A stretch of 18,187 nucleotides of DNA, taken from positions 1 through 18,187 of the forward strand of contig JARXAU010000169.1 in the NCBI GenBank assembly GCA_029865675.1, in the 5' to 3' direction. The position numbers and the translations under genes are program-made. A model generated the notes under the pieces. That model was given only the letters and a program-made list of their open reading frames with translations, did not search any database and was not told where the DNA came from. Shown here one piece after another: positions 7,645 to 13,609 of the stretch (position 1 is its first letter; every line of letters starts with the position of its first letter). The stretch is from Rhodoferax sp. GTDB taxonomy: Bacteria; Pseudomonadota; Gammaproteobacteria; Burkholderiales; Burkholderiaceae_C.

Positions 7645-8004
7645 TCAAGAGCCACGGTAGGTCGAATAGCTCCAAGGGCTGACCAACAGGGGCACGTGGT
7701 AGTGCTGGGTAAGGTTGGCCACACCAAAGTCCAGACTCACCAGGTTCAAAAACGGCGGTTCGGGCAGGTCCACACCACGGGCCTTGAAGTAAGCCGCCAC
7801 ACTGAACACCAAGCGGTAAGTGCCCGCAGTCAAACTTTGATCGGCGAGTAACAAACCGTCTGGGTTGCGCCCGTCGGCATTGAGTACCAGCGTTTTCACC
7901 AAAGTCGCCTGGCCATCGGGCGTGCTGGTGGTCCACAGCGCCACCTGCATACCCGCCGCTGGGGTGCCGTGCATGGTGTCAAGGACGTGGGTGCTTAGGC
8001 CCAT
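7645..8004 (-). CDS. uraH: 5-hydroxyisourate hydrolase (transthyretin-like)
   Basis: A 119-residue HIUase of the transthyretin-related family, which hydrolyses 5-hydroxyisourate, the product of PuuD, to OHCU. The family signatures are present at both ends: LSTHVLDTMHGTPAAGM (residues 3-19) with catalytic H6, and the terminal YRGS tetrapeptide (116-119). R46 and the HYHVP segment (H101, H103) complete the expected active-site set. The length is typical for a bacterial cytoplasmic enzyme and no signal peptide is seen. Start ATG 8004 is supported by AAGGGA upstream; the frame stays open further upstream, but that extension crosses the 10-bp repeat array and has no HIUase similarity. The next enzyme, OHCU decarboxylase, is not in the window. 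It is separated from xdhC-puuD by the oppositely oriented lipoprotein gene. Confidence 0.93.
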   Translation of the reverse strand: MGLSTHVLDTMHGTPAAGMQVALWTTSTPDGQATLVKTLVLNADGRNPDGLLLADQSLTAGTYRLVFSVAAYFKARGVDLPEPPFLNLVSLDFGVANLTQHYHVPLLVSPWSYSTYRGS

Positions 8005-8025
8005 AAAACATTCCCTTTCAATGAT

Positions 8026-8120
8026 TGCAAAAGTTTGCAAGTGTTTGCGAATAGCTGCGAATAGCTGCGAACGGCTGGAATTGGTTCGAAGTGATCGGAA
8101 ACCATTGCGAACGGTCGGAC
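8026..8120. repeat. Ten-unit degenerate repeat with exact 10-bp period
   Basis: Starting at 8026, every tenth base begins a five-base motif: TGCAA, TGCAA, TGCGA, TGCGA, TGCGA, TGGAA, TCGAA, CGGAA, TGCGA, CGGAC, each separated by five variable bases. Position 4 is a purine in all ten units and position 5 is A in all except the last, where it is C. Two units in the middle are identical over ten bases (ATAGCTGCGA). The array ends 22 bases upstream of the uraH start codon. The period is not a multiple of three, so it is not a protein repeat. Role unknown: a phased binding site for a regulator or a decayed minisatellite are both possible. Confidence 0.65.
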
Positions 8121-8208
8121 ACGAACCGGTGGCAGTGTATGGGTGTTTTAGCGGCGGGTAAGTCGGCTTTTCGCACTCGCCGCGCCGCGCCCAGCTTTTA
8201 CCGCCCGC

Positions 8209-8715
8209 GCAGGCAACGGCTCGTGCGGCACGGTCACCCGCGTGGCGTCTGGCGCCTACGACAGGGGTTTGGCCAATACCGCGGCGCTGATGGAGTTCCA
8301 CGCCAACAACCCCGACGCGCCCAACAAGCCAGTGGCGGTGATGATGGTCAACATCGCCACGGGGCTGGCCGCGCTGGAGCCGGGGCTGGAAGACGTGCTG
8401 CGCGTGCTAGGCGCCAAGCGCTGGGATGTGCTGGTCAAAGTCGGCCTGCCGCGCTCCATGCCTTACTTTTACGGCTCTCTCAAGGTGGCCATCACGCTCG
8501 CCTTTGTCGGCACTACGGTGTCCGAGATGACGGCGGCCAACGAAGGCATTGGCTAACTGCTAATTTCTGCGGGCTCGGCCATGCAAATGGGACTGGTCTT
8601 TGCCGGCCTAGTGGTGGTAGGCGCCATGGCCATGGGCATGGGCATGTACAAGCTATTTAGCTTTATCGAAAAGCGCACTACGGGCTGGGCGCACCGGGGA
8701 TCGCAAAGCGGCTAA
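8209..8715 (+). pseudogene. Decayed ABC transporter locus: substrate-binding-protein fragment fused to permease C-terminus
   Basis: One frame contains two unrelated pieces. Codons from 8209 to about 8349 read like the middle of an NMT1/THI5-type substrate-binding protein (GNGSCGTVTRVASGAYDRG followed by LMEFHANNPDAPNKPVAVMMV). From about 8350 the frame continues as the C-terminal half of a TauC/SsuC-type ABC permease: NIATGLAALEPGLEDVLRVL, then GAKRWDVLVKVGLPRSMPY (the EAA-type loop that contacts the ATPase) and membrane helices. A TAA at 8554-8556 interrupts the permease where the family usually has an aromatic residue after GIG; the frame then continues with recognisable permease sequence to TAA 8713-8715. 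The 5' part of the binding protein, the N-terminal half of the permease and the ATPase gene are absent. It looks like an in-frame internal deletion followed by a nonsense mutation. The original substrate cannot be told. Confidence 0.75.
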
Positions 8716-8770
8716 ACCCATAAAGATGCGTCCCGTCGGCACATCAACGGGCTTGGCGACGCTGCCGATT

Positions 8771-8803
8771 TTTACGTATTAGTCAAAAAACATAAATAAT
8801 AAA
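8771..8803 (+). promoter_or_regulatory. AT-rich promoter-like region upstream of the 8890-11147 gene pair
   Basis: After the pseudogene the base composition drops sharply to a stretch of A and T (8770-8809). TTTACG (8771-8776) followed 16 bases later by TAAATA (8793-8798) is a possible -35/-10 pair, and other alignments in the same stretch are equally good. The location, about 90 bases before the ATG of the next gene, fits a promoter for the two-gene unit. Confidence 0.35.
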
Positions 8804-8889
8804 AAAATTCTGCAACTATCATTCGGTATCGGAACTCCAAAGCCCTGCGGCTTGACGGGTCGGGATTTGCCCATACTGAGAGGTAGTGC

Positions 8890-9501
8890 ATGGAAGTGTT
8901 GAAAGCTCCTCAAAAATCGGACGACCGCAAGGGGTGGTCCAACGGCGAGTTAGCGTTTTTGGTGTTTTTGCTCCTTGTGCTCATCGCCGTGAGCGGCTTG
9001 GGCATTCATGCTTACGATGAGGCGATGAAGACCGAGCGAACCAAGCGCAACGGCGAGCAGTGGGCCGCGTGGCTCACTCGCGAAAGTCCCAAGCGGGCGC
9101 AACCTGGGTACGAGCATCCTCTGTGCGCCAGCCAGGCTCGCAGCGCGTCCAAGGACGCATCCGACGCAGCGGTGCCCTTGGCGACCCGGGTGGCTGCAGA
9201 CGTCAGCGCCACGTGGGGGCCTTGCCTGGTACATCTCAGCTCGCAAACTGAATTAAAGGACGCGCGAAACCCTTTTACCGAGAAGCCACCGGTGTTTATT
9301 ACCGCCTGCGACCCATCGGAACGCAACCTCCCCGGCGCGGTGGTGATTGAAAAAGTGGTACCCCATCCGCCAGGCTCGGCGATTGCGGCCTCGGTGTCGC
9401 CGTTTACGGCCTCGGACTCCATAGCCCAAACGGTGCGCCTGAAGATATCGGTTTGCGACAAAGGCGCCTACGCAATAAAAATCGCTGAGATTGAATTTTG
9501 A
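8890..9501 (+). CDS. Hypothetical single-pass membrane protein, pseudopilin-like outline
   Basis: A 203-residue protein with no recognised family. A charged 19-residue head is followed by one hydrophobic helix (about 20-40) and a long charged helix (AYDEAMKTERTKRNGEQWAAWL). The rest is probably periplasmic and holds four cysteines (C79, C112, C140, C189) that could form two disulfides. The long N-terminal helix passing from membrane into a soluble domain, plus TWGPCL and NPFT segments, recalls type IV pilins/pseudopilins, but the canonical peptidase site G-F-x3-E is absent, so this is only an outline resemblance. ATG 8890 has AGAGG six bases upstream. Its TGA (9499-9501) lies eight bases before the ATG of the channel gene, so the two are very likely co-transcribed and perhaps functionally linked. 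Confidence 0.65.
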   Translation: MEVLKAPQKSDDRKGWSNGELAFLVFLLLVLIAVSGLGIHAYDEAMKTERTKRNGEQWAAWLTRESPKRAQPGYEHPLCASQARSASKDASDAAVPLATRVAADVSATWGPCLVHLSSQTELKDARNPFTEKPPVFITACDPSERNLPGAVVIEKVVPHPPGSAIAASVSPFTASDSIAQTVRLKISVCDKGAYAIKIAEIEF

Positions 9502-9509
9502 GAACCAAG

Positions 9510-11147
9510 ATGGACCCCAAAAAAACGATCGCCATCAAAGACCTCGACGTCAAATCTTTGCTGGGCAAGGAGAAGGCTGAGGTCCAAATTGCCAGCGACC
9601 TTCCGCTGCGTAAGTGGCTTTACAGCTGGCTGCTGGACCCCAACATCAAAGGGAACCACCAAAAGTCCATTGACAAGTGGATAGGCCTGCTAATTTTGGC
9701 GAATCTCTTCGCCCTGATTTTCGAGCACACCCCGGTTATTTATGAGCCCAACCGCTTGTGGTTTCACTACTTTGATGTTGTGTCCATCGCTATATTTACG
9801 ATCGAATACCTTGTGCGGCTTTACCTTGCGCCGGAGGACGAAGAATTCAAAGCCAGAAAGCACGCCAGGCTTGCCTATCTCAGAAGTCCGTTTGCCATCA
9901 TTGACCTATTGGCGATTCTCCCTTTTTATTTGCAGTTTTTCATTCCAATCGACTTGCGTGTACTGCGAGCGCTGCGCCTACTTCGTATATTAAAACTTTT
10001 TAGGATATTGATACCCGCCTACCAAGAGTTTCAAGGGCTCAATAATGGGCGCTCGTTTCGACAAAAGATTCATGCGTTGATTTTTGCAAGCCCCTATGGG
10101 GGCCAGCTGCATGTCATTTTTGAGACCTTTATCGGACTCTGGGTCATCATCTCTGTATTCGCCGTCATACTGGAGTCGGTTCACAGCGTGTCCTACATTC
10201 TCCATGTGGAGTTTGTCATACTGGACTCGATCGCCGTTGCAATTTTCACGCTCGAGTACTGCCTTCGACTTTACTCTTGCGTGGAAGAACCAGGATTCAA
10301 GGGCGCCATCGCGGGACGCTGGCGGCAGGCCAGATCGCCGTCCACTGTGATTGATTTACTGGCCATCCTTCCATTTTTCTTGGAGGTATTCCTTCACCAC
10401 CTCATCGACCTGCGCTTTTTGCGGGTGTTTCGCTTGGTACGGCTGCTCAAGCTCACCCGCAGCAACGACGCCACCACCACGCTGGTTAAAGTGCTTTCGC
10501 GCGAATGGCCGGTAATTGGTGCTGCCGGATTCATCATGCTTTTGTTGGTCGTTTTAACGGCTTCGTTGGGCTACCTTTTTGAGCACGACGCCCAACCCGA
10601 CAAATTTGAAAACATACCCACTGCGATATATTGGGCGGTGGTCACCTTGGCTTCGGTGGGCTATGGTGATATTTCGCCGGTGACCCCAGCCGGCCGGGCG
10701 ATGACTATTGTTTTAGCCTTTATCGGAATTGGCATTTTTGCGATTCCAGCGGCCTTGCTGTCATCGGCGTTCAGCGACGAGTTGCACAAAGAACGCGAGG
10801 AACTCAAGGCCAGCTTGTACGTGATACTCAAGGACGGACTGATTGATGAGGATGAACTCAAAATCATTCGCCGTGAAGCCTTGCGCATGCACCTGAACGA
10901 GGCCGAGGTGACTGCACTCATACAGCACATACAGCATGGTCTGGAGAAGGAATCCAAGTTACAAAGCATGCCGATCAGCACGATTGCGCAAAAGCCTGAG
11001 CTCGCACTGGAGCACTACAAGTCTTTACTCAGCCAAATTCGACAAGTAGGCATGTTGACCGATTCCGCGGCGTTTGAAGCGCTCGCCGTAGGCAAAGAAA
11101 AACTGTCACGCTCAGAAATCGAACTCTGGCGACAAATTCAACAATAA
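9510..11147 (+). CDS. Potassium-channel-like protein with two voltage-sensor domains and one pore
   Basis: A 545-residue inner-membrane ion channel. The pore region is that of a K+ channel: S5 about 333-355, pore helix 369-380, filter TLASVGYGD (379-387) and S6 about 397-420. It is preceded not by one but by two voltage-sensor domains. The first has S1 56-75, S2 87-107, S3 127-145 and S4 with positive residues R150, R153, R156, R159, K162, R165. The second has S1 206-226, S2 236-256, S3 278-297 and S4 with R302, R305, R308, R311, K314, R317. IDLLAILPF is identical in both copies. The usual bacterial Kv channel has six helices; ten are expected here. The cytosolic tail (421-545) is helical, with an ILKDGLIDEDEL segment recalling TerB-like or degenerate EF-hand helices. 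ATG 9510 is chosen; TTG 9498, overlapping the upstream stop, is the alternative. Confidence 0.9.
   Translation: MDPKKTIAIKDLDVKSLLGKEKAEVQIASDLPLRKWLYSWLLDPNIKGNHQKSIDKWIGLLILANLFALIFEHTPVIYEPNRLWFHYFDVVSIAIFTIEYLVRLYLAPEDEEFKARKHARLAYLRSPFAIIDLLAILPFYLQFFIPIDLRVLRALRLLRILKLFRILIPAYQEFQGLNNGRSFRQKIHALIFASPYGGQLHVIFETFIGLWVIISVFAVILESVHSVSYILHVEFVILDSIAVAIFTLEYCLRLYSCVEEPGFKGAIAGRWRQARSPSTVIDLLAILPFFLEVFLHHLIDLRFLRVFRLVRLLKLTRSNDATTTLVKVLSREWPVIGAAGFIMLLLVVLTASLGYLFEHDAQPDKFENIPTAIYWAVVTLASVGYGDISPVTPAGRAMTIVLAFIGIGIFAIPAALLSSAFSDELHKEREELKASLYVILKDGLIDEDELKIIRREALRMHLNEAEVTALIQHIQHGLEKESKLQSMPISTIAQKPELALEHYKSLLSQIRQVGMLTDSAAFEALAVGKEKLSRSEIELWRQIQQ
9600..10466 (+). repeat. Internal duplication of the voltage-sensor module in the channel gene
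   Basis: Residues 31-167 (9600-10010) and 183-319 (10056-10466) align along their whole length, including the pre-S1 amphipathic helix (LRKWLYSWLL against FRQKIHALIF), S2 (AIFTIEYLVRLY against AIFTLEYCLRLY), S3 and S4. The DNA copies have diverged at synonymous and non-synonymous sites, so the duplication is old rather than a recent assembly artefact. Confidence 0.85.
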
Positions 11148-11230
11148 GAGTTTCACGCTGCGCGTCAGTCTCCGCGCCGCCCGTGGCCAGGCAGCGCCCC
11201 AAAGCGCAACTCGAGTACGGGTTAGGGAGG

Positions 11231-11258
11231 CGCCAGCGCGCGACTCTGGCGGGTTTTT
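11231..11258 (+). terminator. Rho-independent terminator of the channel operon
   Basis: CGCCAG (11231-11236) pairs with CTGGCG (11246-11251) across a nine-base loop and is followed after GG by TTTTT (11254-11258). The T run overlaps the TAA of the convergent nucleotidyltransferase gene by two bases. Confidence 0.6.
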
Positions 11259-12360
11259 AGGCCCGCGCGTCGCCCCAGCGCAGCTGCGTGTGGTCGTCGC
11301 CCCGGTACATGGTGTCACCGTGGCGGTCGACACAATAGTGGCGGGAGACGATCATCTCCAGGAAGTGCATGTCTGCGGCAATGCGCGTGTACTCAAACAA
11401 AACGCTGCGCGTAATGCGCGCGCCCGAGCGGATTACGCAGCCGTTGCCAATCCAGGCCGGGCCGGTAATGATGGCACCAGCCTCGATACGGCAGCTCGAA
11501 CCAATATAAACCGGTCCTTCAATTTTGACCCGGTCCCAGTCGATAGAGGTGTTCAAGCCCACCCAAACTCCCGGGCGAATTTCCTTGCCTGGCATGCTCA
11601 TGTCTGCCACCTCGCCCTTGAGCACGCGTTGCAGTACAGACCAGTAGTCGCTTACCCGCCCAATGTCGATCCAGTGAAAAGGGCGGTTTTGCACGAAGAA
11701 GGGCAAGTTTTGCTCCACCAACTTGGGGAACAATTCAGCACCAATGTCATAAACGCGCCCAGGCGGCACTAACTCAAGCACCTTGGGCTCAAAGATGTAA
11801 ACGCCCGTGCTGGCCAGCGTGGACTTGGCTTCTTTCGGCGAGGGCTTTTCTTGGAAGGATTCGATGCGACCGTCTGGCGCGGCCATCACCACGCCGTAAG
11901 AGCTTACTTCTGCGAGCGGCACGTCCAAAGCCACTAAGCTGGCCACCGCACCCTTGGCGTGGTGCTCGGCGATGGCCGCGGTGATGTCCAGGTCGATGAG
12001 CGCGTCTCCGCACAACACCAAGGTGGTCTGGTCAAAAAAACCACTGAAATCTTGGATGCGTCGCATGCCGCCGGCCGAACCCATGGGTCGGGGCGCGACG
12101 TCACCGTGGTCTCGCACGCCTTCATAGGAGTAACCAATTTCTACGCCCCAGCGACTACCATCGCCAAAATACTCTTCGATTTTGTGGTGGTGGTAGGCCA
12201 CATTGACCATGATCTCGGTGATGCCGTGGCGCGCCAAATGCTCAATCAGGTACTCCATCACCGGTTTGCCCAAAATTGGAACCATGGGCTTGGGGAGGTC
12301 GCGAGTGAGCGGGCGCACCCTAGTGCCTTGCCCCGCTGCCAAAATCATGCCTTTTGCCAT
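11257..12360 (-). CDS. Sugar-1-phosphate nucleotidyltransferase (mannose-1-phosphate guanylyltransferase-like)
   Basis: A 367-residue NDP-sugar pyrophosphorylase. The N-terminal domain carries the nucleotide-binding signature MILAAGQGTRVRPLT, then DLPKPMVP (residues 5-28), the LVLCGDALIDLD segment with the metal-binding aspartate (115-125), and FQEKPSPKEA (169-178). After about residue 260 comes a left-handed beta-helix-type tail with hexapeptide-like turns (PVYIGSSCRIEAGAIITG, PAWIGNGCVIRSGARI). Such enzymes join a sugar 1-phosphate and an NTP to give GDP-mannose, dTDP-glucose or similar for envelope glycans; the nucleotide and sugar cannot be fixed by eye. The start is ATG 12360, giving the usual short lead before MILAAG; an in-frame TTG at 12378 is possible and no strong ribosome site distinguishes them. 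It lies downstream of secG on the same strand but 122 bases away, and its stop abuts the convergent channel operon's terminator. Confidence 0.88.
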   Translation of the reverse strand: MAKGMILAAGQGTRVRPLTRDLPKPMVPILGKPVMEYLIEHLARHGITEIMVNVAYHHHKIEEYFGDGSRWGVEIGYSYEGVRDHGDVAPRPMGSAGGMRRIQDFSGFFDQTTLVLCGDALIDLDITAAIAEHHAKGAVASLVALDVPLAEVSSYGVVMAAPDGRIESFQEKPSPKEAKSTLASTGVYIFEPKVLELVPPGRVYDIGAELFPKLVEQNLPFFVQNRPFHWIDIGRVSDYWSVLQRVLKGEVADMSMPGKEIRPGVWVGLNTSIDWDRVKIEGPVYIGSSCRIEAGAIITGPAWIGNGCVIRSGARITRSVLFEYTRIAADMHFLEMIVSRHYCVDRHGDTMYRGDDHTQLRWGDARA

Positions 12361-12390
12361 TGCATCAACCGCTTTCAAAGTTTAAACATT

Positions 12391-12468
12391 GTGGGACACG
12401 ACCTTTGGGTCGCCTACTCGATGGCCGCGCAGCTTGCCGAGGCACAAGGGCTGCGTGACCCGCGCTGA
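12391..12468 (+). other. Coding-like 25-codon tail of unknown origin between secG and the nucleotidyltransferase gene
   Basis: On the plus strand, a frame ending in TGA 12466-12468 reads VGHDLWVAYSMAAQLAEAQGL-RDPR, with codon choice and composition like a real protein C-terminus. No ribosome site precedes the GTG at 12391 and no family is recognised. It may be a remnant of a lost gene or chance. Confidence 0.25.
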
Positions 12469-12482
12469 AGCTTCGTCAAGGG

Positions 12483-12833
12483 TTAATTGACAGGAATCTG
12501 CGCTGCGCCAGACGCAGGGGCTGCCGCTGCGCTGGCCGCCGCCGCTGGTGCTACGGCCGCTGCGCTCTCTAGCACGCTAGTCGGTCCGGTGGGCCGCAAA
12601 TTGCCAAAGTAAGCCAGTGCCAAGGTGCATGCAAAGAACACGGTAGCGCACACGGCCGTGGTACGCGACAAGAAGTTCGCGCTGCCACTTGCACCAAACA
12701 GGCTGCCCGAGCCGCCGGTTCCAAATGCTGCACCCATGTCCGCACCTTTGCCATGCTGGACCAGAATCAGCGCAATCATGGCAACCGCCGAAATCATCTG
12801 CACCGTCAAAATAATCGTAACCACGTAGCTCAT
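12483..12833 (-). CDS. secG: Protein-export membrane protein SecG
   Basis: A 116-residue subunit of the SecYEG translocon in the inner membrane, where it assists SecA-driven export. Two membrane helices (about 3-25 and 57-77) flank the family loop LVQHGKGADMGAAFGTGGSGSLFG (residues 24-47), and the SANFLSRTTA segment leads into the second helix. The C-terminal tail after residue 88 is almost pure Ala/Pro/Ser (SAAAVAPAAAASAAAA), common in betaproteobacterial SecG. ATG 12833 is chosen because AGGAG lies six bases upstream; an in-frame TTG two codons earlier would clash with that site. It is 35 bases downstream of tpiA and presumably in the same operon. Confidence 0.95.
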   Translation of the reverse strand: MSYVVTIILTVQMISAVAMIALILVQHGKGADMGAAFGTGGSGSLFGASGSANFLSRTTAVCATVFFACTLALAYFGNLRPTGPTSVLESAAAVAPAAAASAAAAPASGAAQIPVN

Positions 12834-12868
12834 CGTCAACTCCTAAAAGAGAAACACTGCGAGCGGCC

Positions 12869-13609
12869 TTAGCGGGCCGCCGCAACAATGGATAAAAAAG
12901 CCGCAGCCTGAAGTGCCGCGCCACCCACCAAACCACCGTCAATATCGGGCTGCGCCAGCAAGGCCGATGCATTGCTAGCATTCATGCTGCCGCCGTACAA
13001 AATGCGCACCCGGTCCGCGTGCTGGCTAGCGGCCTGCAACTGCGTGCGCAGCACATGGTGCACCTGCTGCGCCTGCTGCGGGCTGGCGGTGTTGCCGGTG
13101 CCCACCGCCCACACCGGCTCATAGGCCAGCACGATTTCGCTGATGCAGTGGCCGTTGGTGTGCACCACGGCGGCGAGTTGGCGTTTGACGACCTCTTCGG
13201 TTAAACCCGCCTCGCGCTGCGCCAGCGTCTCGCCCACGCACACGATGGGAGTGATTCCGGCAGCCAGCGCGCGCTGCGCTTTGAGGGCGACGGTGGCATC
13301 ACTTTCCTGGTGGTAGTGACGCCGCTCCGAGTGGCCGACGATGCAATAACACACACCAAAGTCTTTGAGCATGGTGGCAGAAACCTCGCCAGTGAATGCG
13401 CCCGCTTCGTGCGTGGAAACGTCTTGCGCACCCAGATTCAGGCGGCTGCCATGGACCAGACCGTGCACCTGCGCCAAGTAGACCGTTGGAACACACACCG
13501 CCACATCGCAAGCCCAGTCGCTGGCATCCAACAGCAGCGCTTGCACCAAGGCGGCATTGGCCTCCAGGCCACCGTTCATCTTCCAGTTGCCCGCAATCAG
13601 CTTTTTCAT
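12869..13609 (-). CDS. tpiA: Triose-phosphate isomerase
   Basis: A 246-residue cytoplasmic glycolytic enzyme interconverting dihydroxyacetone phosphate and glyceraldehyde 3-phosphate. All key elements are seen: GNWKMN with N8 and K10, GHSERR with the catalytic H93, AYEPVWAVGTG with the catalytic E164 and flexible loop 6, and the phosphate-binding YGGS (205-208) and GGLVGGAAL (225-233) motifs. The length is typical. The ATG at 13609 has GGAAG five bases upstream and overlaps the TGA of the upstream quinone oxidoreductase gene in ATGA, so translation is likely coupled. An in-frame TTG four codons earlier is less likely. Confidence 0.97.
   Translation of the reverse strand: MKKLIAGNWKMNGGLEANAALVQALLLDASDWACDVAVCVPTVYLAQVHGLVHGSRLNLGAQDVSTHEAGAFTGEVSATMLKDFGVCYCIVGHSERRHYHQESDATVALKAQRALAAGITPIVCVGETLAQREAGLTEEVVKRQLAAVVHTNGHCISEIVLAYEPVWAVGTGNTASPQQAQQVHHVLRTQLQAASQHADRVRILYGGSMNASNASALLAQPDIDGGLVGGAALQAAAFLSIVAAAR

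Noticed and set aside
8026..8120. CRISPR array
   Set aside because: Units are only 10 bp with 5-bp variable parts; no 23-40 bp repeats, no spacers of typical size and no cas genes.
8026..8120. Cluster of DnaA boxes / replication origin
   Set aside because: The motif TGCGA/TTCGCA does not match TTATCCACA, and no replication genes are nearby.
8005..8301. N-terminal extension of uraH through the 10-bp repeat
   Set aside because: The HIUase signature begins right after ATG 8004, which has a good ribosome site; the extension has no similarity and crosses a repeat.
8091..8660. 189-codon plus-strand frame over the ABC-transporter remnant
   Set aside because: It is in a different frame from the recognisable binding-protein and permease sequence and encodes only low-complexity Arg/Gly-rich sequence.
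10834..10860. Functional EF-hand calcium site in the channel tail
   Set aside because: The first two ligand positions of the loop are hydrophobic (V438, L440), so calcium coordination is unlikely.
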